A stretch of DNA of 64,000 nt from assembly GCA_028583405.1 (NCBI GenBank), contig JAPTMU010000027.1:744001-808000 (forward strand), written 5' to 3'. Below, one piece after another: positions 51,522 through 63,612 of the stretch. The position numbers were made by a program, and so were the translations under genes. The stretch comes from Pogonophryne albipinna. Its lineage: Eukaryota; Chordata; Actinopteri; Perciformes; Artedidraconidae. How positions within the stretch are numbered: position 1 is the first letter of the stretch; each line of letters begins with the position of its first letter. Below the pieces are notes generated by a model, which had not been told where the DNA came from, made no database searches, and saw only the letters and a program-made list of their open reading frames with translations.

Positions 51522-52430
51522 ATATGTGTCCCACTCTTGACCTAACAATCAACATCGGCACCTCTGTTGTTTCCCCGACTCAGACTGCAAGGAATCTGGG
51601 TGTGATCCTAGATAACAACCTGTCCTTCACTGCAAACATAGCTGCTACAACCCGTTGCTGCAGATACACGCTTTACAACATCAGGAGGATACGTCCCCAC
51701 CTGACCCAGAAAGCGACGCAGGTTCTGGTCCAGGCTCTCGTCATCTCACGCCTAGACTACTGCAACTCCCTCCTGGCTGGTCTACCTGCATGTGCCATCC
51801 GACCTCTGCAGCTCATCCAGAATGCAGCGGCTCGTCTGGTCTTCAACCTTCCTAAATGTTCCCACACCACGCCGCTCCTCCGCTCCCTTCACTGGCTTCC
51901 GGTAACTGCTAGAATCCACTTCAAGACAATGGTACTTGCGTACCATGCTGCGAATGGATCTGGCCCTTCCTACATCCAGGACATGGTTAAACTGTACACC
52001 CCAGCACGTGCACTCCGCTCTGCATCAGCCAAACGACTCGCTGCACCCTCACTGCGAAGGGGACCCAAGTTCCCATCAGCAGAAACACGTGGGTTTGCTA
52101 TCCTGGCTCCAAAATGGTGGAATGAGGTCCCCATTGACATCAGGACAGCAGATAGCTTACACACCTTCCAGACTGAAAACTCATCTCTTTCGACTCCACT
52201 TCGAGCGATAGAATTACTAACAAAGAACTGCTAACAGAGCACTTATATACTAATAAAGGACTGGCTTATCTATAGCCAGTTGAGTAGCACTTGAAATGTT
52301 TGGCTCTATGAAACCTGATGTACTTATATGATTCTGTTTTCTTCAAGGTTGTGTCTTCCTGGTCGAATGTACTTATTGTGAGTCGCTTTGGATAAAAGCG
52401 TCAGCTAAATGTAATGTAATGTAATGTAAG
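51522..52430 (+). mobile_element. L2-type LINE (family B), downstream part and 3' tail
   Basis: Continues the 45976-47379 element: CPTLDLTINIGTSVVSPTQT, NLGVILDNNLSFTANIAATT, RLDYCNSLLAGLPACAIRPL, ETRGFAILAPKWWNEVP, with a stop at about 52232. The 3' UTR ends CTTTGGATAAAAGCGTC and an (ATGTA)n tail at 52411-52430. The tail is shared with the SINE at 12611-12803. Confidence 0.9.
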
Positions 52431-52957
52431 ACAAAACTGCTAACAATCCTCCTATCCAGAAGGATTATTTACATAAAACAATGAATGTGTATAAAACTCA
52501 TAATCAACAGACCAAACCTGGAGATTTTACTGCAAATTACAGATACCTTCCTGCATGAGGTTACTGTATTACAGGGCCTAATACGCTACATTTAACAACA
52601 GCGTTAAACTGTTAATAACAGCTTGTCATTTTAGTGTGTCAGTCTCTCTGGCCTGACAAAAAGTTTCTCTTAGCCTCCCTGACAGAACTAGGTAAAAGCC
52701 AAAACTGTAGGCCCTCAACAGGAAGCCTCCAGCTGTGCTATCAGGAGTGGCTTCCTTCACACAACAACATGCTGCCGTCATAGTGCCGGGCAAGGCTTCG
52801 CCCATTTCCTGCTGCAGGAGGGAAACACTTGCCTATCCTCTGTCCCGGGGGAAATATCACCCCCGCGGCACTGACAACAGCCTCTCTGAGGAGGAGGAAG
52901 TTGCCAATGGACGAGACGAGAGGAAGATGGAGCTTTGATGGAGCTTTTATTCTGATT

Positions 52958-52959
<2 letters not shown>
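52431..52959. other. No gene seen
   Basis: Unique-looking sequence. Small overlapping frames have no recognisable content. Confidence 0.4.
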
Positions 52960-52999
<40 letters not shown>

Positions 53000-53726
53000 A
53001 GGGTTTCCGCTAGGATTTTTTCTCGCCGGTCAAATGTCCGAACAGAATTTATTTTACCGGACACATTTGAAACTTACCGGTCATGTTTCAATAATAATAA
53101 TAATAATAATAATTGTGTGGCAGAGTTTCCGTTAGCAGGTAATTACCGGACTAGGACCGGATATGCTGATGTTTAAAACTCAGTTCATGGGGCTCGTTTT
53201 TATATTGCTTCAGTTTATAATCGTAACAACATTTATTGAAAAATTCAGATTCATTTTTCAATAAATGATTCCACAAACAACAAACAACATCATTATTACA
53301 TTCAAAGAAACTACTTGTAGTAGATAAAGTACATTATTCAAAAGTTTACATTAACTTTGAATAACAACACGGGAGAAACAGATGCTCTCTTTTCCTCTCC
53401 CTCTCTCTCCTGACAGCCCGTCAGTTTCTCCTGCAACGCGCTAAACAGTGGGCGGGGCTTCAGGTCAGACTCAGCAGCTGATCTGATCTATCTCTCGTCC
53501 GGTTACACTTCACTCGCCGTTTATGTCCATATCGATCAGATCCAGCTCTCCTGATCGGCCTTTATAGAGAGCACTGATCAAACTATTAAGAGTGAATAAC
53601 GGCCGATAATGATCGACGGCCAATCGATCGGAGCATCGGACATTTTGACCGGCAGATTTTGAATTTACCGGTTTTTATTCAATTTGACCAGCTAAAAACC
53701 GGTAAATACCGGCTAACGGAAACCCT

Positions 53727-53807
<81 letters not shown>
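52960..53807. repeat. (CA)n microsatellite interrupted by a transposon
   Basis: CA repeats at 52960-52998 and 53728-53807 flank the element at 52999-53727. Joined, they would be one tract of about 118 bp. Confidence 0.93.
52999..53727. mobile_element. hAT-like MITE (729 bp) inserted in a CA repeat
   Basis: Left end CAGGGTTTCCGCTAGGATTT and inverted right end CAGGGTTTCCGTTAGCCGGT. Any 8-bp duplication would be ACACACAC and cannot be told from the repeat. Inner text has repeated ACCGGTMATTT-type pieces and an (AAT)n run at 53089. A decayed relative is near 61645. Confidence 0.82.
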
Positions 53808-53815
<8 letters not shown>

Positions 53816-54187
53816 ACCTGATCTGTGTTGGTGTGAGCATTCTTTGACAACCACCACGGCGCGGGTAGACCACCACACACACTGTAATACCCCTGATGTT
53901 CAATAACACTGGCTGTAAAAATAAAACTTTATTTTCTTTCAATTTATTTACAATCTGTAAACAGTACCAGCTACTTTTATAATTGTATATGGTAATTTAC
54001 AAGAATATACTGCTACTTTTTTTAATTATTGTGTTTTTTATTATCAATAACATGTGCCTACTTTATTTTATATTTCTCAATATGTAAATCTATGCTATCT
54101 ACCTTTTCTGAACTATACTTCTGCTGTTGTAATAATGTATATTTCGCCTTTGCGGGACAAATAAAGGAATCCCGATTCTGATTCTGA
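53808..54187 (+). mobile_element. LINE or SINE 3' tail remnant
   Basis: The end TTTGCGGGACAAATAAAGGA followed by repeated GATTCT is a retrotransposon 3' terminus of the type found on fish LINEs. The body upstream is not recognisable. Boundaries are approximate; only about 54060-54187 is supported. Confidence 0.4.
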
Positions 54188-55469
54188 AATTGCCTTGAAG
54201 CAGCTCTGCTGGGGTATGCAGGTAAACTGTAGCAGTGTTCAGGTGTTGGTGGATGGCCTTCCTGTTTGCCAGGCAGGAGATCATATTAGGTTTCCAGGTG
54301 TGTTGTAGTAACCTGAGAGAGGCTAACTGATCCAGGCTGCATTATTCATGTTGGCTGATTGAATGACACAGTATAGGGATAAGCATTTGAAAAGAAAGAC
54401 ACAACATCATGCAACTCTTCTGCTTTCTTATCATGCTTCAATATTCAAGGATCTACAAAACCTGTTCTTTCAAAACCAAAATGATCTGCTGAAGTGTGCA
54501 ATAAATGACTTCTGACATCAAGAAGAGAATTGTTTTCTTAACTTTCTCTGGAATGTGTGGCACCATATTGCCTAACAAAATGTTCATGATCCTCAATTAC
54601 CTTTTTAAAAAGCAAGTGTAAAAGATCACCTTTAGACCTGTAATGACTGTAACACAATGAAAGCAGGGCCGATATCTCAAATATACTGAGGACATGAGTC
54701 CAAGACCCCCATCTGTACCTGGCCCCTAGAACTGATCAGACATCAAAGGTATTTCTTGAAATGATTCTTCTTTCCCATCATGGTCTAAATCATTCAGGCT
54801 ACCTTTCTGTGGTTGAACATATTTTGATCCGTTATTTCCCGCTTATTAGGGGCCGGGTTGCGGGGGCAGAAGGCCAACCAGGTCAAAGCAGACACCCCCC
54901 CCCATTCGCAATTTTTTCCAGCTCCTCCTGGAACCCCGAGGCACTCCCAGGCCAGAGGAGATGCATTATCTCAGAGCGTGGTCTGTCCAGTAAAACGTGC
55001 CCAGGAAAGCCTCATAAGGGAGGCAGACAGGGGGCTTCATGTGGCCCCTTTCAACATGAAGGAGCAGCGGCCCCACCCAGTGCTCCTTCTGGATTTCTGA
55101 GCCCCTCACTGTATCTCGGAGACCTAGTCCAGCCACCCAACTAATTAAACTAATGCCGGCCGCTAGTATCTCATTTTTTCAGTCACTACAGAAATGTTTT
55201 TTTCCAATGTTATTCTTTATGGGCTAATATTACTTTGACAGGTGTTTATATTTGTGTCTGTCTTAATATGGACAGATTTGTCAAAGCATTAGAACTCAAC
55301 TCTCACAAATGCAGAGATAAAACTTGAAATGTGTCCAGTTCAGATCAAGGCTGAGTACATCAATCACACCTCCAGTAAAAACCCCTACTGATATGGCGTT
55401 GCGGCTTGAGTGATTTTATCACAAATAGTCTTCATTTATTTATTTGTTGTGCTTTGGTGAAGTTCAGGG
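54188..55469. other. No gene seen
   Basis: 54840-55150 is GC-richer than its surroundings and looks like a dispersed fish repeat fragment (GAAGGAGCAGCGGCCCCACC, ...CTCGGAGACCTAGTCCAGCC). I cannot assign its family. Nothing else is supported. Confidence 0.3.
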
Positions 55470-56265
55470 TGTAACAGTGTGCATGTTCTCCGTGGTTGAA
55501 GGCCTTGTGTAACCCAGGTTAAAAACACACTGCGCAGTCAGTCCTAGCAGGCTCCCGTAGCTCAGTATAAATAGCAGTCATGTCACTTCCGCTTCCCTTG
55601 CTGGTCTGCGTTTGTGATGCTAGTTGCTACATTGATGCTAGTTGCTACACACAGTGATCCCTCCACGATTCCTCAACGATTCATGTTTTGTTTACAATTG
55701 CTGCAATCAGCGGTGGGTCTTGTGTTAGCCGCTAGCTTAGAGGCTAGTGGTTAGCATTTTCAATGGGAATGTACTTTGAAATAGCTCCCGTTAGCTTAGC
55801 AACTAGTGGTTAGCATGCTATTAGTATTTAGAAATATCCTATGCATGGGTCTTCACTGTCCCATATCAGCCCTGAAGTATTGTTTTGCTGTTTACTGGCT
55901 GAATTTAAACCGATTAATGTTTTGTATATAAATGGATATAGAAATGTTGAACAACCAGAAATGTAGTTTTATTTAAGAGATTTATTTCTATAAGATGTAT
56001 TTGTTTTATTTAAGAGATTTATTATACAAGAGATATATTTATTTATTTTAAGAGATGTATTTGTATTTAAATGCTTAAAGGAAATATACTAATTATTCCT
56101 TGTGACCTTTTACAGGTCAGGTTTTTTTGTGCGGATATGTTTTGTTTGCCAGGTGCTTGCCGCACCTGATGACCTTTTCTGGACCTTGATGGCGAGCTAA
56201 GATTGGAATAAACCTACCCTCCCTGCCACATGATGTGGTAGGATTGAACTGAAATCAACGTAACA
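55470..56265 (+). mobile_element. Possible solo LTR (weak)
   Basis: The block starts TGTAACAGTG and ends GTAACA, with a TATAAATA box near 55565 and AATAAA near 56206, an order expected of an LTR. No convincing target duplication is seen. It contains tandem GATGCTAGTTGCTACA-type words near 55616. Offered as a candidate only. Confidence 0.25.
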
Positions 56266-58192
56266 AACGGAAATTAATTAACTTTGCCCCGGGAACCTTT
56301 TTTTTGTCTTTTGCCTTTACTGGGCACAACCCCAGAAAAAATATGTAAATGTGATAACGTGTTAATATCTTGTGTGGAATACAAATATTTTGTTTTGGAA
56401 AGCATACCTTGTTTCAGTGTTGTTTTTCACACACATTGAGCTCCATAGTCGTTCCTAGTTCTTCTGAACATTTCATTTAATTACAGCTAAAGGCCGCTAC
56501 ACACCAACCTGAGACCAAAGAACGCGTACCGATGGCGTCCCGACTTTTACGTCTGCTACGTCGCCTGCGTCGGCTACGCCGCCCGGCTACGAATGCACCG
56601 CAAAGACTTCAGTTGACGAGTGGCAATAACTGTCCTTACCAGCAGGCAGCGGTAGTGTGTATTCGTCATTCAAAAGAGGCAACAACCGAAAGACAGACTA
56701 TACATCGAGAGAAGAAGAACAGGCTGCGTGATATAAACAAACAACAAATAGCGTCTGGGTTCCATTTTCACTCTCTCTCGTCGATTGAAAACATGTAAAC
56801 ATAAAAAAGAAACTCTTGCGTCCGGGTGAGATGAAAAAGATTAGCCGTCTGTGTGTGCCATCTTAATCGTTTGTTTTGGTCCCTCACTTCCGCTTCGCTT
56901 CTCATGCACTGACTCGCTAAGCTGAACAGCCAATCAGAGTGATTTCTTTGGCCGACTTTCTTTGGCTGACTGCATGTTGAATCGGCCATGGGAGGTGTGA
57001 AAATGTGCCGTAAAGAGACGACGGTGCGGGACACACCAACCTGAGTAGGGCGCCGCGAATGCCCGACTTCCTCTGACGGCCTCTGACTCCCAAAATCGAG
57101 TGTGTATAAAATAAAACAACATGGTTAGGGGTTTTGCTAGGCAAAGAGTGGCTTGTTACATTACATGTCACTTGCTATACACATGTCGTATATATTTGTA
57201 TTTGGCAAAAAATGAGTAGATTTAATTTACATTATTTAGTATTATTATTAAAGAACTAGGGACAACCACATCAGACCCATTTTATTATTAAAATATTCAA
57301 TGATTCATAAATAGTGGTCTTTATCATATGCCAATGCATTGTGCTGTTTTGATAGGCTGAACATCTTTCCCATAATGCACTCAGTAGGTCTTTCCAGATG
57401 GCACTCCCCAGCAGATGTGGTTGTGTGGCGGGCGGTGATCCTGGGTTGTTGCAGGTGATGGAACTAAACCGTGGTTCCCCTGCCTCTGTTTTACTGAAAA
57501 CACCCTTGGTCCACACTCAGCTGCACCGTGTGGAAACTTGGCTGTATGTCAATTCCATTTTTGATTCCCGGCCCGGCCCTTCTTTGGCTCCCGCTGCAGT
57601 ACAGGACTGAATTCACCTTGTTGAGACCCTCTTTTTCTTTTCAGGGTGTGCATGTATGGTTGCCACGGACGCGTTTCCTCCCACACTTTGATCTTTGAGC
57701 CACAATGGTTTCAGGATCTCTTTTTGTATTCAGAGTAGTTAGAAAGCTTCCCAGTGATGAGTGGAAGGTGTACACATTGTTAACACCAAGCAATACACAA
57801 TTAATATCCTGTCCCAGCCCTACCCTGCTCACCATTGTCCTCACACACACACAATGTTTACACTGGCTCCTCATTCAACCTCTGAAGTCACCGTTTCAAC
57901 TTTACCGGGGATCACCTCATCCCTACATACTTTGGGAAAGTGTGTGTCATTTCCCTGTGATGTGATCATCATTCACATATCCTGGTTCAGGCACTTCCTC
58001 TTGTCTTGAAGCCAGGTAGAGGGTGGGTGAAGTGGAAGACTAAAGGTCTAAAGATAGTGACTGAGGATGTATGTGGTGTTTAAAACTTGCTGTCAGCATG
58101 CTTACACTCACAATGATCAAAGACAATGTTCCCCATCAGAGTTTGGTGTGTTAGGATGCTAAAATACGGTTGTTTTACACCTAACCTATCTA
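56266..58192. other. No gene seen; DNA-transposon-like block at about 56490-57120
   Basis: CTACACACCAACCTGAGACC at about 56496 and GACACACCAACCTGAGTAGG at about 57030 look like related sub-terminal pieces of a non-coding transposon, with CGTCTGCTACGTCGCC-type arrays between. The ends could not be fixed. The remaining sequence shows nothing supported. Confidence 0.3.
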
Positions 58193-59826
58193 CACTGAAC
58201 AACAATATAAATGCAACACTTTTTTCTTTGCTCCCATTTTTCATGAGATGAACTCAAAGATCTAAAACATTTTTTATATACACAAAATAACCATTTCTCT
58301 CAAATATTGTTCACAAATCTGAAAAAATCTGTGAGAGTGAGCACTTCTCCTTTGCCGAGATAATCCATCCCACCTCACAGATGTGGCATATCAAGATGCT
58401 GATTAGACAGCATGATTATTGCACAGGTGTGCCTTAGGCTGGCCACAATAAAAGGCCACTCTGAAACGTGCAGTTTTGCTTTATTGGGGGGGTCTGGGGG
58501 GGTCCGAAAACCAGGCAGTATCTGGTGTGACCACCATTTGCCTCACGCAGTGCAACACATCTCCTTGGCATAGAGTTGATCAGGTTGTTGATTGTGGCCT
58601 GTGGAATGTTGGTCCACTCCTCTTCAATGGCTGTGCCAAGTTGCTGGATATTGGCAGGAACTGGAACACGCTGTCGTATACGCCGATCCAGAGCATCCCA
58701 AACATGCTCAATGGGTGACATGTCCGGTGAGTATGCTGGCCATGCAAGAACTGGGATGTGTTCAGCCTCCAGGAATTGTGTACAGATCCTTGCAACATGG
58801 GGCCGTGCATTATCATGCTGCAACATGAGGTGATGGTCGTGGATGAATGGCACAACAATGGGCCTCAGGATCTCGTCATGGTATCTCTGTGCATTCACAA
58901 TGCCATCAATAAAATGCACATGTGTTCGTCGTCCATAACATACGCCTGCCCATACCATAACCCCACCATCACCATGGGCCACTCGATTCACAACATTGAC
59001 ATCAGAAAACCGCTCACCCACACAACGCCACACACGCTGTCTGCCATCTGCCCTGAACAGTGAAAACCGGGATTCATCCGTGAAGAGAACACCTCTCCAA
59101 CGTGCCAGACGCCATCGAATGTGAGCATTTGCCCACTCAAGTCGGTTACGACGAAGAACCGGAGTCAGGTCGAGACACCGATGAGGACGACGAGCATGCA
59201 GATGAGCTTCCCTGAGACGGTTTCTGACAGTTTGTGCAGAAATTCTTTGGTTATGCAAACCGATTGTTGCAGCAGCTGTCCGAGTGGCTGGTCTCAGACG
59301 ATCTTGGAGGTGAACATGCTAGATGTGGAGGTCCTGGGCTGGTGTGGTTACACGTGGTCTGCGGTTGTGAGGCCGGTTGGATGTACTGCCAAATTCTCTG
59401 AAACGCCTTTGGAGGCGGCTTATGGTAGAGAAATGAACATTCAATTCACGGGCAACAGCTCTGGTGGACATTCCTGCTGTCAGCATGCCAATTGCACGCT
59501 CCCTCAAAACTTGCGACATCTGTGGCATTGTGCTGTGTGATAAAACTGAACATTTTAGGGTGGCCTTTTATTGTGGCCAGCCTAAGGCACACCTGTGCAA
59601 TAATCATGCTGTCTAATCAGCATCTTGATATGCCACACCTGTGAGGTGGGATGGATTATCTCGGCAAAGGAGAAGTGCTCACTATCACAGATTTTTTCAG
59701 ATTTGTGAACAATATTTGAGAGAAATGGTTATTTTGTGTATATAGAAAATGTTTTAGATCTTTGAGTTCATCTCATGAAAAATGGGAGCAAAAACAAAAG
59801 TGTTGCATTTATATTTTTGTTCAGTG
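58193..59826 (-). mobile_element. Tc1-type transposon (1634 bp) with 267-bp terminal inverted repeats
   Basis: Ends CACTGAACAACAATATAAAT (left) and CACTGAACAAAAATATAAAT (right, inverted), flanked by TA on both sides (58191-58192 and 59827-59828). The inverted repeats run 58193-58459 and 59560-59826 and differ at only a few positions. Between them is a transposase frame on the minus strand with one nonsense codon. This is an unusually fresh copy. Confidence 0.95.
58434..59528 (-). pseudogene. Tc1 family DD34E transposase with a single in-frame TAG
   Basis: The frame runs 59528-58434, 365 codons including a TAG at 59321-59319 and the final stop inside the left inverted repeat. The N-terminal helix-turn-helix part (MPQMSQVLRERAIGML, STRAVARELNVHFSTISRLQ) binds the inverted repeats. 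A basic linker (NRPHNRRPRV) lies just before the stop. The catalytic core has FTDESRF (D at about 151), MLQHDNARPH (D at about 239) and SPDMSPIEHVWD (E at about 274), with 34 residues between the last two: DD34E. Text on both sides of the TAG is in one frame, so the defect is one nonsense change. The copy would need transposase supplied from elsewhere. Confidence 0.92.
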
Positions 59827-59828
59827 TA

Positions 59829-60077
59829 GTAAAATAAGTTGAGGTCCAATTGCGAAAATGATCAATCTTGGCTCTGAAACAGCACTGTTTTCAGCCATAG
59901 TCCTAGACTATCAGAGGCAGAATTTGGCATTTCATGCCTTTGCCATAGTATGTTTCGTAATTTTACGTTAAACCTTCACCATGAGCCTTTCCAAGGTGGA
60001 GCACCAAAAGAACTGTGCCTGATGAGGGCCAGCACTGTTATCTGACTCTGTGCGCTTCAGAGTCCAGTTCATTAAGT
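59829..60077. other. No gene seen
   Basis: Short unique-looking stretch after the Tc1 element. Confidence 0.4.
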
Positions 60078-60377
60078 AAGCTGGAAGAAGTATTCAGATA
60101 TTCTACTTAAAGGGGACCTATTAGACCCTCCAGAAAAACGCGGGCTAAAATCCTTGATTATGCGATTAAACATGCAGGGTTTTTATGTGATTTTATGCGG
60201 TGAAATTGCGGGAAGTTGCGAAATATGCAGAAAGTTGCAAAAATAATTTTTTTTAAATATTGGGCTGTCTTATTTATTCTCTCTCACACACAACCTGCCA
60301 CTAACGTTAAACCCCTTTACTATTCAATTAAACACATTCAATGTTTATTTATTGTAAAAGCAATTGGGCTATTTTAA

Positions 60378-60491
<114 letters not shown>

Positions 60492-60538
60492 CTCCGCCTC
60501 ATTCTGTTTTCATTTACTTGTTCGTTATCTGACCAGCT

Positions 60539-60874
60539 TCAATCTTGTAGGCTTCTCACCTCGTTTCTTGTAGCCCTCGAAAGGGTTTTGGAGGTCGATG
60601 CCTCGGTGAGCGTAAGTTGTTTGGCTTTCTTGTCCGCAGCAGCAGAAAGCATTTTCGAATGTTTGAATGAATCAAAGTGGGTCGTCACCGTCGATGTTCT
60701 CTTATGCTCCAACACACAGTTGCACGGGGTGCAGAATAGTTTCCCCCTACTTTCGTGCAAGACATCGGGGTACTGTTTTGCCCGGTCTTTAGCAGAAATG
60801 TTCGTCGGTAAATGAGATGGATTAGATTTTTTCATCTTGGTGTTTTCTCTCTCGTGTGAGCTCCACACGTTCAC
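60539..60874 (-). pseudogene. CGGBP1-like zinc-finger domain, transposon-encoded fragment (111 codons)
   Basis: The protein has a basic N-terminal part, then KQYPDVLHESRGKLFCTPCN and HFDSFKH, giving C48-x2-C51-x14-H66-x5-H72. The layout and words (GKLFC, a second Cys pair, TxHxxSxxH) match CGGBP1, a CGG-repeat-binding protein known to derive from hAT transposases. The frame stops at RSLQD with no catalytic or dimerisation region. It is enclosed by transposon ends (60122-61092), so it is the N-terminal piece of a transposase and not the host CGGBP1 gene. The true start may be the second Met (residue 14). Confidence 0.7.
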
Positions 60875-62204
60875 TCTACGGTGTTGTTTACCTTCTGTGA
60901 TCTCCGCGTCATCATCATCATCACTACTTCACGTCAAGACGAGTTAACTTTTTTTTTTCTCAACTTTGTGTGGAAAAATGCGGGGATTATGCGCCCTTTT
61001 GATAAATATGCGGCCTTTTAAAAATCTGCGCCATTTTGCTGATTATGCGGTAAATTCTGCGATCGCAGAATCACGTTTTTCTGGAGGGTCTAACCTATCA
61101 TGCAAAATGCATTCTTGTACGTCTTTTATACATGAATATGTGTCCCCGGTGTGTCAGGGAACTCACCAAGTGTCAGAAAACACAACACTCTCTCTTTTCC
61201 TCTATACCCAAATCTCTAAAAACGGGGCTGCTACGGATCTGATACAGACGTTAATTTTTCTGACGTCAGAAAAGGGGTGCTCCGCCTATATGTGCAACTC
61301 TCCACCTATCAGGGGAATGGGGGGTTGGGCCACCGCCGGCTATTGCCGCTCGAAAATGCTGGAGACGCTTTAGTACATATGCCAGGCCTGTAGGTGGCGC
61401 AGTAGTCTGCCACAAAAGCAGCGAAGAAGACTTCCCGTGCATGGTTGCCATGGTTGCCCTTCTGTTTATTCTCCGCTGTGGCTCTTTTTCTCCCTCCCCG
61501 AGGCAAGCGTTTGCTCCCGCTGCTGTAATTCAATGCAATCCCTCCCCGTCGAGGCAAGCACTGTAATTCTCTCTGGTAGTCCACCAGCAGATGACAAACA
61601 CCCACCTCTCCGCCTCTTCCAAGGAACGAGGGGACCGTGCGGCAGAGTTTCAGGTTTTTTTCGCCGTTCAACATGTCCGTTAAAGTTTAAATCTTCCGGA
61701 CAAAATTAGAAAAGTGCCGGTCAAAGGTCTTCTTTGTTATTTATTGAGCTTTAAAACAAATGAATAACGACTCAATATAATAATATAAGAATAATACACG
61801 GAGGACGGAGCCTGTCTTTTCCTCCCCCTCTTCTGAGAGCCCAGCAGCTGATCTCAAAGCACCCTCCACTCTCCTGCAGGAGGGCGTGGTCAGCTGCAGC
61901 TCATTTGCATTAAAGCTACGTCACAGAATCAGCCCTTGCAAAAACAGGGCTGGAAAAGAGAAAATAGAGCAAAATGAGGCATGGCTAAAATGCAGGATCT
62001 GTTTGGTATTTTGAAAAAAAAACTTCACAGACATGTTTTATATAGGTATGGCCCTACAATATATTATTCAAATATAGCATGATAGGTCCACTTTAAGTAA
62101 AAGTAGCCTTACTACAGCCCTGCATTCAACATTTTACTCTTGTAAAAGTACAAAAGTATTGACATCATCATACTATATATATATTATATTATAGTTCACA
62201 TAAA

Positions 62205-63612
62205 AAATAATGATGCAGTACATCTTTGTGAGCGTTCGGGCTCATGATAGGGTTAAAATGGATAGAGTTAACACAAAACATAGGCTCCTCTATTCGTTGA
62301 GGTGGCTGGGTGATAGACGGTCCTCCTCTCAGGGCCCAGTCTACTGCAAGAGAGACCAGAACCAGGTTACCAGCATGCTTTTTACTGAGAGCCTAATTAC
62401 CTGATTCTGATCAGCTGTCTGGCCTCCGGCTGAGCCACTCCCAGCACCCCGGCCGAAAGCTGACTCTCTCCCCCCCCCCCCCCTCTGCCGAGCGAGAGAG
62501 GAAATCAGCCACGACCACCCGGTTACCCGGCCTGTGGATCACCTTGAAGTTAAACGGCTGTCACGCCGGATACCAACGAGTAATCTGGGCGTTGGCATCC
62601 TTCATGCGGTGGAGCCACTGGAGCGGGCATGGTCCGACCAGAAGGTGAAAGGGCGCCCCAGGAGGTAGTAACGCAGGGCGCTGACCCACCATATGGCGAG
62701 GCACTCCTTTTTCACCGTACTGTAGTTCACCTCCCTCCAGGTGAGCTTCCGGCTAATGTACAGTACGGGGCAGTCGACCCCCTCTACCTGCTGGGACAAA
62801 ACGGCCCCCACCCCGCTATTCGAGGTGTCGGTCTGCAACACGAAAGGGAGAGACAAGTTAGGGGTGTATAAGAGCGGCTTTCCACAGAGGGCTTTCTTAA
62901 CCCTCTCAAACACCAGCTGACACCACTCCGTCCACTGGACCGGATCTGAAGCACCCTTTCGGGTCAGGTCGGTCAGGAGACTGGTCCACTCAGAAAAGGA
63001 CGGGATGAACCGCCTGAAGTAGTCGGCCAGCCCCATGAACCTCCTGACCTCTTTTTTCATCTTGGGCACCGGACAGGCGGAAATGGCGGCTGTTTTTTCT
63101 ATTTGTGGCCACACCTTCCCGCCGCCCAAGTGATACCCCAGATACCGTACCTTCCTCCGTCCAACCGCACACTTCTTCGGGTTGGACGTGAGCCCCGCCT
63201 GCCAAAGGGCCTCGAGCACTGCCCCCAACTGCTGCATATGCTGCTCCCACGTCTCACTGTGGATGATGACATCGTCTAAGTATGCAGCAGCATATGCAGA
63301 GTGGGGACGTAGGACCCGGTCCATGTGCCGCTGGAAGGTGGCTGTGGCCCCGAACAACCCAAAAGGAAGTGTGACAAATTGGTACAAACCATACAGAGTG
63401 GAGAAGGCCGTTTTCCCCTTAGACACTTGTGATAAGGGGATCTGCCGATAGTCCTTGGTTAAATCCAGTGTCGTATAAAAGCGAGCAGTGCCTAGCCGAT
63501 CCAGGAATTCGTCGACCCGGGGCATTGGATAAGCATCGAATTTGGACACCTCATTAACCCTGCGGTAGTCCACACAGAACCGGATTGACCCGTTGGACTT
63601 GCGTACCAGCAC
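62205..63612 (-). mobile_element. Ty3/gypsy LTR-retrotransposon remnant (pol, possibly joined to LTR sequence)
   Basis: 63612-62480 is pol: RT into RNase H. It is cut off abruptly at 63612 by another repeat, and beyond 62480 a poly-C run leads into non-coding sequence (62205-62460) that may be LTR-derived. Gag, protease and integrase are absent. Confidence 0.8.
62480..63612 (-). pseudogene. Ty3/gypsy reverse transcriptase-RNase H fragment
   Basis: The fragment begins at VLVRKSNGSIRFCVDYRRVN and contains FYTTLDLTKDYRQI, LPFGLFGATATFQRHMD and the catalytic AAYLDDVII (near 63275). The connection region reads RRFMGLADYFRRFIPSFSEW. RNase H reads LQTDTSNSGVGAVLSQ and TFWSDH. At about 62625 a one-base loss shifts the frame, and an in-frame TGA follows near 62563; the conserved text VIHRPGNRVVVADFLSR continues in the shifted frame. 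The copy is dead and partial. Confidence 0.87.

Noticed and set aside
56532..56798. Arg/Leu-rich 88-codon frame as a small basic protein gene
   Set aside because: It arises from CGTCTGCGTCGG-type repeated words inside a transposon-like block, with no conserved domain.
60539..60874. Host cggbp1 gene
   Set aside because: The frame covers only the zinc-finger part and lies between perfect transposon inverted ends, so it is transposon coding sequence.
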